A DNA stretch of 64,000 nucleotides. It comes from Gemmatimonadota bacterium (GTDB lineage Bacteria > Gemmatimonadota > Gemmatimonadetes > Gemmatimonadales > Gemmatimonadaceae). The notes beneath the pieces are model-generated. The model saw only the letters and a program-made list of their open reading frames with translations. It did no database searches and was not told the DNA's origin. Where the stretch lies: NCBI GenBank assembly GCA_016194585.1, contig JACQBG010000010.1, forward strand, positions 1 to 64,000, given 5' to 3'. Both the position numbers and the translations under genes were made by a program. Of this stretch, positions 11,845 to 20,647 are shown piece after piece (positions within the stretch are counted from its first letter, which is position 1; each line of letters starts with the position of its first letter).

Positions 11845-12689
11845 CCACCCCGATCGACATCAAGTCCACCGTCCGCGACCGCTACGCGCGCGCCGCCCTC
11901 ACCGTCGTCGAGACCGGCACCAAGGGGAGCTGCTGCGGCACGGGCTCCGATTGCTGCGGCGACGACCCCATCACGTCCAACCTCTACGAGCAGTCGCAAC
12001 TCCACAGCATCCCGGCTGACGCGGTGCTCGCATCGCTCGGCTGCGGCAACCCGACCGCGCTCGCGGAGTTGCGAGCCGGCGAGGTCGTGCTCGACCTCGG
12101 CTCGGGGGGCGGCATCGACGTGCTGCTCTCGGCCAAGCGCGTGGGGCCCACGGGCAAGGCGTACGGCGTCGACATGACCGACGAGATGCTCGCCCTCGCC
12201 CGCTCGAACCAGCTCGCGGCGGGGGTCACCAACGTGGAGTTCCGCAAAGGCGACATCGAGCACATCCCGCTCGACGACGACACCGTCGACGTGATCATCT
12301 CGAATTGCGTGATCAATCTCTCCGCCGACAAGCGGCGCGTGTTGGCCGAGGCGTTCCGCGTGCTGAAGCCCGGCGGCCGGTTCGCGGTGAGCGACGTCAT
12401 CGTGCGTGGCGACGTGCCGGCCGACGTGCGGCGTTCCGCGGAGCTGTGGGTCGGCTGCGTGGCCGGCGCGCTGGAGGAGCAGGAGTTCCTCGCGCTGCTG
12501 CGCGAGGCGGGGTTCGAGGATCCCTCGATCGAGCCGACGCGCGTCTACACGGCCGAGGACGCGCGCGGCTTCGCCGCCTCGGCGGGACTCGACATCGACC
12601 GCATCGCCGCCGAGATCGACGGCAAGTTCATCAGTGGATTCGTGCGGGCGACGAAGCCCGCGCGCTGCTGCGGCCCCGACTGCTGCTGA
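11841..12689 (+). CDS. arsM: Arsenite S-adenosylmethionine methyltransferase ArsM
   Basis: ArsM (282 aa) methylates As(III) using SAM, giving mono- to trimethylated, partly volatile arsenicals. The ATG overlapping the arsR stop was chosen. SAM-binding motif I is LDLGSGGGID (about 85-94). Three cysteines expected for As(III) binding are present: Cys68 (SLGCGNP), Cys156 (ISNCVINL) and Cys206 (WVGCVAGAL). Extra cysteine clusters occur at the N-terminus (31-32, 38-39) and at the extreme C-terminus (CCGPDCC); such clusters are common in bacterial ArsM and may help capture metalloid. Translationally coupled to arsR. Confidence 0.95.
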   Translation: MTTPIDIKSTVRDRYARAALTVVETGTKGSCCGTGSDCCGDDPITSNLYEQSQLHSIPADAVLASLGCGNPTALAELRAGEVVLDLGSGGGIDVLLSAKRVGPTGKAYGVDMTDEMLALARSNQLAAGVTNVEFRKGDIEHIPLDDDTVDVIISNCVINLSADKRRVLAEAFRVLKPGGRFAVSDVIVRGDVPADVRRSAELWVGCVAGALEEQEFLALLREAGFEDPSIEPTRVYTAEDARGFAASAGLDIDRIAAEIDGKFISGFVRATKPARCCGPDCC

Positions 12690-12696
12690 GGCACGC

Positions 12697-13143
12697 ATGA
12701 CGACGTCGACGATCACGACGCGCGCGGCCACCAAGCTCGACCTGAGCGCGGTGCTCGCCCTGCTCGCCGAGGCGAAACTGCCGCCCGACGGCGCGGAACT
12801 GTGGATCGACCACTTCATCGTCGCCGAGCGCGACGGCGACGTGGTGGGGTGCGCGGGGCTCGAACTCTACGGCGACGACGCCCTGCTCCGTTCGGTCGCG
12901 ACGGCGCCGTCGGTGCGTGGCACGGGGCTCGGCGCGCAGCTGGTGGAACGCGCGGCCGATCATGCGCGCGCGATGCGCATCGCCGATCTCTACCTGCTCA
13001 CGACGTCGGCGGAATCGTGGTTCACCCGCCTCGGCTTCGATCGCGTGCCGCGGGAGTCCGTGCCGGCGTCGGTGCGGCAGTCGGTGCAGTTCAGTCTCGT
13101 GACCTGTTCGTCGGCGACGGCGATGCGGCGATCGCTCGCGTGA
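12697..13143 (+). CDS. arsN2: GNAT acetyltransferase of the ArsN2 type
   Basis: This 148-aa GNAT-fold N-acetyltransferase carries the acetyl-CoA pyrophosphate-binding pattern VRGTGLGAQLV (about 70-80) and the ArsN2-like features LYLLTTSAESWFTRLGF and a C-terminal SVQFSLVTCSSATAM block. ArsN2-type genes recur in arsenic operons; their substrate is not firmly established, whereas the related ArsN1 detoxifies arsinothricin and phosphinothricin. The gene starts 7 bp after arsM, and its TGA overlaps the GTG of the next gene. Confidence 0.85.
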   Translation: MTTSTITTRAATKLDLSAVLALLAEAKLPPDGAELWIDHFIVAERDGDVVGCAGLELYGDDALLRSVATAPSVRGTGLGAQLVERAADHARAMRIADLYLLTTSAESWFTRLGFDRVPRESVPASVRQSVQFSLVTCSSATAMRRSLA

Positions 13144-13928
13144 CGATCGCGCTCATCGGCGACGTGCACGCCAACCTCCCCGCCCTCGAGGCGGTGCTAG
13201 CGGCGCTCGACGCGCGCGACGACGTCGAGGCCACGTATCACGTGGGCGATCTCGTCGGCTACGCGCCGTGGCCCGACGAGACGGTGGCGCTGCTCCGTTC
13301 GCGTGGCATCGCCGGCGTCTCGGGCAACTACGACTCGAGCGTGGCGACGGGATACAAACACTGCGGTTGCCAGTACGAGGATCCGAGGCAGGAAGCGCTC
13401 TCGCATCGCAGCTTCGAGTGGACGAAGGCGAACACCAGCGCCGAGACGAGGCGCCGGCTGGGCGAGCTGCCCTTCTCGCTCACGGTGCGGCCGCTCGGCG
13501 GCCACCTGGCCGGGCCGCAGCTGATGATCGTGCACGGCACGCCGACGCTCAACACGGTATACTGGCACGCCGACCGCTCGGACGATTTCTGCCGGCAGAT
13601 GGCGGCGCTCGCCGGCCTTCGCGCCGGCGACGTGATCGCGTTCGGGCACACGCACAAGCCGTGGCATCGCGTGGTGGACGGCATGCACTTCGTGAACTGC
13701 GGCTCCGCGGGACGTCCCAAGGACGGCGATTGGCGCACGGGCTTCGTGACCGTGACGTTCTCGGCCGCGGGACCCGAGGTCGGCTTCCACCGGCTCGACT
13801 ACGACATCGATCGCGCCGCGCGCGGGATCGAGGCGAGCACGCTTCCGCATGAGTTCGCCGGATATCTGCGCACGGGCGGTACGCTGCCCCCGGATACGAG
13901 CGCGCCGCCCTCCAGCAACGCCCCATGA
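13140..13928 (+). CDS. Metallophosphoesterase in the ars operon
   Basis: This 262-aa protein is a calcineurin-like phosphoesterase of the YfcE/MJ0936 type. The dinuclear metal-site motifs are in order: GDVHAN (D8, H10), GDLVGY, GNYD, IVHG and FGHTHKPW. The GTG start overlaps the arsN2 stop (GTGA), and its own stop overlaps acr3 (ATGA), so it is a true member of the arsenic operon. A plausible substrate is a phosphorylated or arsenylated small molecule, but this is speculation; the sequence gives only the family. A cysteine-bearing YKHCGCQYED insert follows the GNYD motif. Confidence 0.85.
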   Translation: MTIALIGDVHANLPALEAVLAALDARDDVEATYHVGDLVGYAPWPDETVALLRSRGIAGVSGNYDSSVATGYKHCGCQYEDPRQEALSHRSFEWTKANTSAETRRRLGELPFSLTVRPLGGHLAGPQLMIVHGTPTLNTVYWHADRSDDFCRQMAALAGLRAGDVIAFGHTHKPWHRVVDGMHFVNCGSAGRPKDGDWRTGFVTVTFSAAGPEVGFHRLDYDIDRAARGIEASTLPHEFAGYLRTGGTLPPDTSAPPSSNAP

Positions 13929-15025
13929 CGCCGCTTGCACCCGACACTTCGAGCGCCGTCGAGGCGCCGATCCTCCGCCGTCTCTCGACGATCGACCGGT
14001 TCCTCCCGCTCTGGATCTTCGCGGCGATGGCCGCCGGCATCCTGCTGGGGCGCGCGTACCCGACGCTCGGCGCCGCGCTCGATCGCGTGCAGGTGGCAGG
14101 CGTGTCGGTGCCGATCGCGATCGGTCTGCTCTGGATGATGTATCCGGTGCTCGCGAAGGTGCGCTACGAGACCATCGGCCGGCATCTCGGCGACACGAGG
14201 CTCCTCGGCACCTCGCTGTTAGTCAACTGGGTGCTGGGGCCGCTGCTGATGCTCGCGCTGGCGTGGCTGTTCCTCCCCGACCTCCCCGCGTACCGGAACG
14301 GGCTCGTGTTGATCGGGCTCGCGCGCTGCATCGCGATGGTGCTCATCTGGAACTCGCTCGCCTGCGGCTCCGGCGAACTGGCGGCGGTGCTCGTCGCGCT
14401 CAACTCGCTCTTCCAGATCCTCACGTATTCCGTGCTGGGCTGGCTCTTCCTCACCGTGGTGCCCGGGTGGTTCGGCGCCGACACGGCGAGGATCCATGTG
14501 TCGATGGGGCAGATCGCGAAGAGCGTCGGCATCTTCCTCGGCGTGCCGCTCGTCGGCGGCTATCTGACGCGCCGGACGCTCGTCGCGAGCCGCGGCGCCG
14601 CGTGGTACGACGACGTGTTCATGCCGCGGTTCGGACCCACGGCGCTGCTGGGGCTGCTGTACACGATCGTGCTGATGTTCGCGATGCAGGGGCACCGGCT
14701 GCTCGAATTGCCGCTCGACGTGCTCCGCATCGCGATGCCGTTGCTCGCCTACTTCGCGGTGATGTTCACGCTCGCGTTCTGGTTGTCGCGGCGGCTCGGC
14801 TTCGACTACGAGACGACAGCCTCGCTGTCGTTCACGGCGGCCGGCAACAACTTCGAACTCGCGATCGCGGTGGCCATCGCCACGTTCGGCATCGGCTCGG
14901 GCGAGGCGCTCGCCGCCGTCGTCGGCCCGCTCATCGAGGTACCGGCGCTCGTGGGACTCGTGTATGCCTCGCTCTGGGCCCGCCGCCGTTGGTTCGCCCC
15001 TCAGGCGCTCCAGAGCGCGCGGTAG
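13925..15025 (+). CDS. acr3: Arsenite efflux permease Acr3
   Basis: This 366-aa inner-membrane protein is predicted to have ten helices (BASS superfamily) and exports As(III) using the proton gradient. The conserved Cys135 in GLARCIAMV (fourth helix), required in characterised Acr3 proteins, is present, as is the AAGNNFELAIAVA block of the ninth helix. It is the last gene of the operon, coupled to the phosphoesterase by ATGA. Its last 25 bp overlap the 3' end of the converging aquaporin gene. Confidence 0.95.
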   Translation: MTPLAPDTSSAVEAPILRRLSTIDRFLPLWIFAAMAAGILLGRAYPTLGAALDRVQVAGVSVPIAIGLLWMMYPVLAKVRYETIGRHLGDTRLLGTSLLVNWVLGPLLMLALAWLFLPDLPAYRNGLVLIGLARCIAMVLIWNSLACGSGELAAVLVALNSLFQILTYSVLGWLFLTVVPGWFGADTARIHVSMGQIAKSVGIFLGVPLVGGYLTRRTLVASRGAAWYDDVFMPRFGPTALLGLLYTIVLMFAMQGHRLLELPLDVLRIAMPLLAYFAVMFTLAFWLSRRLGFDYETTASLSFTAAGNNFELAIAVAIATFGIGSGEALAAVVGPLIEVPALVGLVYASLWARRRWFAPQALQSAR

Positions 15026-15732
15026 GTCAGCGCGCCGGCGATCCCACCGACGATCGGACCAGCGACCGGGATCCAAGAGTAGCCCCAATCGGAGCCGCCC
15101 TTCCCCGCGATCGGCAGTACCGCATGCGCGATGCGCGGGCCAACGTCGCGCGCCGGGTTGATCGCGTAGCCCGTGGTGCCGCCGAGCGAGAGCCCGATCG
15201 ACCAGATGAGGATGCCGACGAGCGCCGGGCCGATCCCCTTCGCGACGTCGGAGCCCGGCACGAGGTTCGCCGGCGAGAGCACGGCGAGGATGCCGAGCAC
15301 GAGCACGAAGGTGCCGATGATCTCGGCGATGAGGTTCGCGCCGGTGTGGCGGATCGCCGGCCCCGTGGAGAACACGGCGAGTTTGCCCGCCTGGTCGTCA
15401 GTCGCGCCCCAATGCGGCAGGTACGCGAGCCACACGAGCACGCCGCCGAGGACACCACCCACGAGTTGCGCGGCGATGTAGCCCGGCACGTTCGCCCACG
15501 GGAACTTCCCGATCGACGCCATCCCGATCGTGACCGCCGGGTTCAGGTGCGCGCCACTGATGCTGCCGACGGCGTACACGGCGATCGTGACGCCGAACGC
15601 CCAGCCGGCGGTGATGACGATCCAGCCGGAGTTCTGCCCCTTGGTCCGATGCAGTACGACGTTGCCGACGACGCCGTCGCCGAGGAGGACGAGGAGCATC
15701 GTGCCGAGGAGTTCAGCGAGGTAGGGAGACAT
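15001..15732 (-). CDS. Aquaglyceroporin (MIP family)
   Basis: This 243-aa channel has two NPA motifs, Asn64-Pro-Ala and Asn192-Pro-Ala, the latter followed by Arg195-Asp196. The Asp after that Arg is the glycerol-facilitator hallmark. By alignment to E. coli GlpF, the selectivity filter has Trp44, Tyr189 and Arg195, a wide glycerol-type pore. Such channels conduct glycerol and also neutral As(OH)3 or methylarsenite. Its position tail-to-tail with acr3, overlapping by 25 bp, suggests, but does not prove, a link to arsenic handling. A GTG or ATG farther upstream is possible, but this ATG matches family N-termini. Confidence 0.92.
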   Translation of the reverse strand: MSPYLAELLGTMLLVLLGDGVVGNVVLHRTKGQNSGWIVITAGWAFGVTIAVYAVGSISGAHLNPAVTIGMASIGKFPWANVPGYIAAQLVGGVLGGVLVWLAYLPHWGATDDQAGKLAVFSTGPAIRHTGANLIAEIIGTFVLVLGILAVLSPANLVPGSDVAKGIGPALVGILIWSIGLSLGGTTGYAINPARDVGPRIAHAVLPIAGKGGSDWGYSWIPVAGPIVGGIAGALTYRALWSA

Positions 15733-15793
15733 GCGTACCCGGTCGAAGTCTTGGATGGTTGGTATCAGTGGGCGTCGCGCGTACGACGCTCGG

Positions 15794-18265
15794 CTACGGC
15801 CATGACGATGGTGTCGGGAAGGGCGCGCTGAAACAGCCACTCGGTCCGAGTCCGCGCCAGAGGGTCGGGCTCGGCAGGTCGGTCTGTCCCTCGGTGACGG
15901 CGAGCACGCAGCCTCCCGCCCCCGAGATACCGACCACGCGTCGCCGGAAATTCTGGCGGTCCACCTCGTTCCATCGCGTGCCGTCCCAACGCGAGATCCC
16001 ACCGTTCTCGCTGCCCAGATAGACCTCGTTCGGCCCGCGCACCCAGAGCCCGACCTGGAAGAGCGCCTGCAGATAGGGTGACGGCACGTGGCTGACGAGG
16101 TTCTGGTCGCCCGCAGAGATCGGGAAATTCGTCCACTGCGTCCCGTCGAAGTGGATGAGCACGCTGTCGCCGACCGCCCACACGTCGCTCGGTCCGCTGC
16201 CGGCGACGCGCGCGAGGTTGCGCGAGGTCGGGCTGTTCATCGCCGACCACGAGGTGCCGTTGTATCGGGCGATGCGGCCGCCGGCGCCGACGGCGAACAC
16301 GTTGGACCGCGACGTGCCCCAGATCGCGTAGAGCACCCCCGAACCGCCCGACGATTCGTTCGCGCAGGCCGTCGGCGCCGTGCAGTGGAGGATCGAGGTG
16401 CCGCCGACCGCCCACACGTCGCTCCCGACTCCCCACACCGCGTTGTAACTGTCGGCCGTTGCGATCGGGTGCGAGAAGTCGCTCACGATGCTCCATCCGC
16501 TCCCGTTGTAGCGGAGGATCGTGCTCGCATTGCCGACGGCCCACGCGTTCGAGGGACCGTCGCTCCACACACCCTGCAGGATGCGGATGGCCGGCGTGTT
16601 CGGCGGCGGTGCGTCGACGTGCCAGGCGCTGCCGTCCCAGCGCGCGAGAAAGAGGTTCCACCCGACGGCGAACGCGCTCGTTGCGGACGTCACGACGATG
16701 TCGCGCAATGCCGGCTGATAACTCAGCACCGTCAACGCCGTCGCGCTGACCCGCTCGATGCGTCCGAACGGCCCGGCGACATATGCCGCGCCGCCTCGAG
16801 GATCGGCCCACGGGCGGCCCTGAGCCTGGGTGAATCGCGACTGACCGATCGAGCGCCACGTCCCCGTGCCGTCGTAGCGATAGTACGCGCGATTGATGCT
16901 GGCGCTGTCGCCGTACACGTAGATCTCGCTTGCGGACGTCACTGCCATCCGGTAGTTGCGCCCCGTTCCGAGACCGGCAGTCGGTAGCGCCGCCCACGTA
17001 CTGCCATTCCACTTGTAGAATCCCTGGCCGTTGCCGGCATTCACGAACAGCTGGCCCGGTGCGGGGCACGCAAGGTCGACGACGGACACGGAGGAGTTGG
17101 GCAACGCTGCCACGCCGGTCCAGCTGGTGCCGTCGAACCGGTAGATTCCGGCCGGACTCGTGGGGGACGTGGTGGCAGACGCCGCCGCGTACGCCTCGCT
17201 CGGCCCTGTGATGCAGACGTTGTCGACGCGTGGATTGTTGGGGAGCAGATACCGCTTCCACGTCTGGGTATCGCCGATCCACACGAGTCCGTTCGCGCCG
17301 CCCGCGATCACGAGTTTCGCGGTGATGTTGTTGACGTTCCCGAGTGAGATCAGCGAATCGGGGACTGCGCTAATCCGCGTGATCGCCGTGCCGTCATACT
17401 TGTAGAGCCCGTTCGGCGCCGCGAGGTAGGCCTCGGCCGCGGAGAACGCCGTGACGTCGTAGAAGTTCGTGTTGGGGGGCGCGGAGGTGGCCGACACGCG
17501 CTGCCACGCGCCGTTCTGGAAGATCGCCAGTTGCGGGTACGCCTGGAGCGGCGTATTCGAGGGCGTCGCGGGGAACTGCACGCCCGACGTCACCGAGAAG
17601 AGGGTCGGCGCATTCGTGCCGCTGAAGACCCCGGTGAGCGGCGCGTTGGTGACACCCTGGCCACCGAAGAAGGTCGGCGTGCCGATGCCGCCGAGCCGGA
17701 GTGCCTCGTCCCCAGCCCAAGTGATGACGCCGAAGCGCGTCGCCGAGAGATCGATCGCGGGGATGGTCGGCGTGCGCCCCGGCCCGACCTCGAACGGACC
17801 CACGATGGTGTAGTCGAACGCACCGCGGAACGGATCCCCGCCGTTCTGCTTCGTGGTGTCGCGTGTGAAGCCGCTCGTGTCGGGGAGCAGCGATGCCCCG
17901 ACGATGATCGTGCAGCCGTCCTTCCCCTTGCTGGCGTTGTACGCGAGGCACGGCGCCAGGTCGACAGGCAGCGAGATCTGCTGGGTGCCCGCGGCGTACG
18001 GTGCGATCTTGTAGGCCAGCAGCGCCGTGTCCTTGTCGGCCCCGTACGCGGCACCGACCCAGATGAACTTCGGCGTGAGGGCGGTCTGTGCCGAGGCGAT
18101 GGTCGTGAGCTGCAGCGCGATCTTGGGATTGAAGTACCCCGCCGACCGCGTGAGTCCCTTGTCCGCACAGCCAGTCAGACTCAGCGCGGCGAGTGTCGCG
18201 ACTGCCGCGGCCCGCCGACCGGCGCCCATGACGCCGCGTGGCGTCCCGAGGATCGAGGTGGTCAT
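15794..18265 (-). CDS. Large beta-propeller-like lipoprotein, function unknown
   Basis: This 823-aa protein has a lipoprotein signal peptide with lipobox LTGC (Cys33), so it is probably anchored in the outer membrane. From about residue 230 it has repeated blocks ending in variants of 'xxWAVG/xVFAVG/xAFAVG' followed by a short 'YNG(S/T)(S/G)W' turn. That is typical of WD40/Kelch-like propeller blades. Residues 35-220 differ and contain FNPKIALQLTT and a CxxxxxxxxxC pair. It is the last gene of a three-gene operon and its ATG overlaps the upstream stop. I do not recognise a specific family; adhesion or substrate binding is possible. Confidence 0.7.
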   Translation of the reverse strand: MTTSILGTPRGVMGAGRRAAAVATLAALSLTGCADKGLTRSAGYFNPKIALQLTTIASAQTALTPKFIWVGAAYGADKDTALLAYKIAPYAAGTQQISLPVDLAPCLAYNASKGKDGCTIIVGASLLPDTSGFTRDTTKQNGGDPFRGAFDYTIVGPFEVGPGRTPTIPAIDLSATRFGVITWAGDEALRLGGIGTPTFFGGQGVTNAPLTGVFSGTNAPTLFSVTSGVQFPATPSNTPLQAYPQLAIFQNGAWQRVSATSAPPNTNFYDVTAFSAAEAYLAAPNGLYKYDGTAITRISAVPDSLISLGNVNNITAKLVIAGGANGLVWIGDTQTWKRYLLPNNPRVDNVCITGPSEAYAAASATTSPTSPAGIYRFDGTSWTGVAALPNSSVSVVDLACPAPGQLFVNAGNGQGFYKWNGSTWAALPTAGLGTGRNYRMAVTSASEIYVYGDSASINRAYYRYDGTGTWRSIGQSRFTQAQGRPWADPRGGAAYVAGPFGRIERVSATALTVLSYQPALRDIVVTSATSAFAVGWNLFLARWDGSAWHVDAPPPNTPAIRILQGVWSDGPSNAWAVGNASTILRYNGSGWSIVSDFSHPIATADSYNAVWGVGSDVWAVGGTSILHCTAPTACANESSGGSGVLYAIWGTSRSNVFAVGAGGRIARYNGTSWSAMNSPTSRNLARVAGSGPSDVWAVGDSVLIHFDGTQWTNFPISAGDQNLVSHVPSPYLQALFQVGLWVRGPNEVYLGSENGGISRWDGTRWNEVDRQNFRRRVVGISGAGGCVLAVTEGQTDLPSPTLWRGLGPSGCFSAPFPTPSSWP

Positions 18266-19497
18266 TTCCCCTCCCGCCGGCCCGAAACGGTGATGCCGAT
18301 CGTGGCGCCGATGCCGTTGCTCTTGGCCGTGCCGGTATCGAACGACCCGTACTGCCCATGCACGAAGAACCGCGTGAGCGATGACTGCCCTGCCCGCTCG
18401 ACCCCCAGCGTCACGCCCACGCCGGTCGTGGCCGCGCCGACGAGCGCGTCGGTGAACTTCATCCCCGACTGCCAGCGGGCATCGGCGGCGATGATCAGCC
18501 CCGTGCCGTATGCGCCGCCCACCACGCCGCCGATCGCGCCTTCGACGTAGGTGCTGGCGGAGCCACTCACGCTCGCTCCCGTCGAGTCCGTGAACGCCGA
18601 TCGCTGGCGTACGGCGAGACTCACCGAACTCTCCCGCCAGCCCGACGCACCGAAATCGAGCTTGGTGACCGCGGTGAACTGCGGTCCGAGCGTATAGTCC
18701 GCGTTCTGGTCCGGCGAGCCGGTGGCGACCTGCCGCACCTTGTCCTTCGAGAAGACGTCGGCCACGAGCAACGCGCTCAGTCGTGCCTCGCCGAGCACAC
18801 GGTCAAGGCCGAGCGTGACGTGTGCCGCCGTGCCCGGCGTGATGTGCGTCTCGGCGCTCCCGGTGGCGAGCGCCAACGCGATCGGCGAGTACTCGGTGCG
18901 CTGCTCGGCCGACGCGCCGATGGCGATCGCCCAGTCGTCGCCGGAGAAGCTGCGCAACAGGCCGAGGGTATAGCCGGTGCCCGTGCCTAGCGCCGCGATC
19001 GGCATGCGCAACGCGGGTGAGCCGATGACCTGCAGCGCGTTCGTCTCGTCGGCGTTCAATCCGACCTTACCGGTCGGGAGGTTCACGCCGGCCGTCACCT
19101 GCAGCGCGTCGCTGAAGAGCGGGCCCGTGAGGCGCAGCTTCAGGTCCGTCGGTCCGGCGACGCTGACGACGCTATCGCCACCGTCGGAACCAGCTCCGCT
19201 CCCTTGTCCGGCTCCGGACGGCGCGCTCGCCTTGAAATGCGCGGCGCCGTACACACCGGCACCCGACACGTCGACGCTCCACCGGCCGAACTGCGAACGC
19301 ACGCTGAACGGGATGGTCGCCTCGGCGACGTCGGCGAGCCCGCCGGCGCTCTGCGGGAGCGGTGTCGAGAAGTGCCACGCGGAGAGTGAGATGCCGGTGC
19401 CCCATCCCGTCGAGGGGAGCAGCGCTTCCTGCGCGAGCGCGGGCGCGCTCGCGGCGGCGACCGCCACCGCGACGAGCAGCGTCGATGCGCGCCTCAT
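18262..19497 (-). CDS. Probable outer-membrane beta-barrel protein
   Basis: This 411-aa protein has an N-terminal signal peptide ending in APALAQ (about residue 23). The rest consists of alternating hydrophobic/polar strands separated by Gly/Asp/Ser-rich turns, with no hydrophobic helix, as in porin-like barrels. Strand-like segments such as FGRWSVDVSGAGVYG and LKLRLTGPLFSDALQVTAGV recur throughout. Its ATG overlaps the upstream CsgG-like gene, and its TGA overlaps the propeller lipoprotein. Function is unknown; a channel or anchor for the neighbouring lipoproteins is an inference. Confidence 0.65.
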   Translation of the reverse strand: MRRASTLLVAVAVAAASAPALAQEALLPSTGWGTGISLSAWHFSTPLPQSAGGLADVAEATIPFSVRSQFGRWSVDVSGAGVYGAAHFKASAPSGAGQGSGAGSDGGDSVVSVAGPTDLKLRLTGPLFSDALQVTAGVNLPTGKVGLNADETNALQVIGSPALRMPIAALGTGTGYTLGLLRSFSGDDWAIAIGASAEQRTEYSPIALALATGSAETHITPGTAAHVTLGLDRVLGEARLSALLVADVFSKDKVRQVATGSPDQNADYTLGPQFTAVTKLDFGASGWRESSVSLAVRQRSAFTDSTGASVSGSASTYVEGAIGGVVGGAYGTGLIIAADARWQSGMKFTDALVGAATTGVGVTLGVERAGQSSLTRFFVHGQYGSFDTGTAKSNGIGATIGITVSGRREGK

Positions 19498-20477
19498 GGA
19501 TTCACCCGGATGGTGAAGATCAGCGTGAGCACGCTCCCCGTCGAGAGCGGCGCGTCGACGGCCTCGGGCGGCTTCGGCGCGACCGGCGCGTTGATGACCG
19601 GCGCGTTGATCGCCTGCGCGCTGAGGTCGATGACGCGCGCCACGCTGCTGGCGCGCTGGGCGGCCGAGCTCGTCGCGGGCGCGGCGGCGAGTTGCGTGCG
19701 GGCCGGCGCGAACGTCGGGTCGATGCGCAACGTCTCCTCGAAGGCGGCCGTCGCGCCCGCCGCGTCACCACGCGCCTCCGCCTGCACGCCCCGGCCATAC
19801 GCCACGAGCGTCGCGAGCTGCACCGACTGCCGCTGCTCGACGCGCGTGCGCTGTGCGGGCGTGAGGGTGATGCCAAGCCGCTCGAACACCAGCAGCGCGA
19901 GCTGCTTCTCCGCGTCGATCACGCGGGCGAGCGGCGCCTGCGCGGAGACCAGTTCCTGCACCGTACCGCCGATGACGTCGACGACGCGCGCATTCAGTTG
20001 CATCGTGCCGTCCGGGGCGAGCACCGCGTCGCCGATCAGCAGGCGGCGCGCGCCGACCAGACGCCCGACCCGTGGCGCCGTGTGAGGGTCGACCCGCCCG
20101 GAGTCGACGAGCGCCAGTTCCCGCAGCATGCTGTTGACCTGCAGCCGCTCGACGAGCCGCAACTCCGGCGACGTCGCGAGGTCGGACATCAGCATGTCGG
20201 CGAGACCGAAGCTCAACGGCCGGAGCAGCGTGTCGTTCGAGACCACGGTGAACGGGAGCACGGCGAAGGTGCGCGCGGGGATCTTCGCGGGGTCGAGCTT
20301 GTTCTCGTTCTCCAGCGCGATCTTCGCGGACTTGTCCGCATCGGCGATGCGGGTGGCGCGCTGGAACGCGGGGTCGCTCGCGCACGACATCGTGAGTGTG
20401 CACGCGACGAGCAACGATGCGCGCCGCGCCGTCGCGTGGGACCTGCGACGTCGAGGACTCGAGGCTTGAGCCGTCAT
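19494..20477 (-). CDS. CsgG/TolB-N-like lipoprotein with TPR-like region
   Basis: This 327-aa protein starts with an Arg-rich n-region and a lipoprotein-type signal; Cys26 (LVAC) or Cys32 (TMSC) could be lipidated. Residues about 65-200 form a CsgG/TolB-N/FlgO-like domain: RTFAVLPFTVVSND, GLADMLMSDLATS, LVERLQVNSMLREL, ARRLLIGDAVLAPDGTMQLNARVVD. Residues about 200-260 resemble one to two TPR helices (YGRGVQAEARGDAAGATAAFEETLRIDP). CsgG-type proteins form outer-membrane secretion pores, but this domain is also used as a periplasmic accessory. It heads the operon behind a good promoter. Confidence 0.7.
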   Translation of the reverse strand: MTAQASSPRRRRSHATARRASLLVACTLTMSCASDPAFQRATRIADADKSAKIALENENKLDPAKIPARTFAVLPFTVVSNDTLLRPLSFGLADMLMSDLATSPELRLVERLQVNSMLRELALVDSGRVDPHTAPRVGRLVGARRLLIGDAVLAPDGTMQLNARVVDVIGGTVQELVSAQAPLARVIDAEKQLALLVFERLGITLTPAQRTRVEQRQSVQLATLVAYGRGVQAEARGDAAGATAAFEETLRIDPTFAPARTQLAAAPATSSAAQRASSVARVIDLSAQAINAPVINAPVAPKPPEAVDAPLSTGSVLTLIFTIRVNP

Positions 20478-20532
20478 CGGTTCGGGGGTGACAATGGAGG
20501 GTGAGCCTGGACCCTGACCTGATCAGCGCAAG

Positions 20533-20561
20533 AGAATAGACCGCGAGCGGATGGTCCGCAA
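20533..20561 (-). promoter_or_regulatory. Promoter for the CsgG-like operon
   Basis: On the minus strand, -35 TTGCGG (20556-20561), a 17-bp spacer and -10 TATTCT (20533-20538) are visible. The start would be near 20526, giving a ~49-nt leader before the CsgG-like ATG. Confidence 0.5.
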
Positions 20562-20581
20562 CCGAGCCGCGGCGCGTGCGA

Positions 20582-20610
20582 TTCCGGACGCTTCGAGGGA
20601 CAGGTATACT
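20582..20610 (+). promoter_or_regulatory. Possible promoter for the amidohydrolase gene
   Basis: A good -10, TATACT (20605-20610), lies 37 bp before the ATG at 20648. The -35 at 17-bp spacing is weak (TTCCGG, 20582-20587). Confidence 0.35.
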
Positions 20611-20647
20611 TGGACCCGCGCCACCCTCCCCCACCGGCCCTCCTCCC

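Noticed and set aside
16088-16987. Plus-strand frame within the propeller gene
   Set aside because: The minus-strand frame has a lipobox, repeats and operon overlaps; the plus frame has none.
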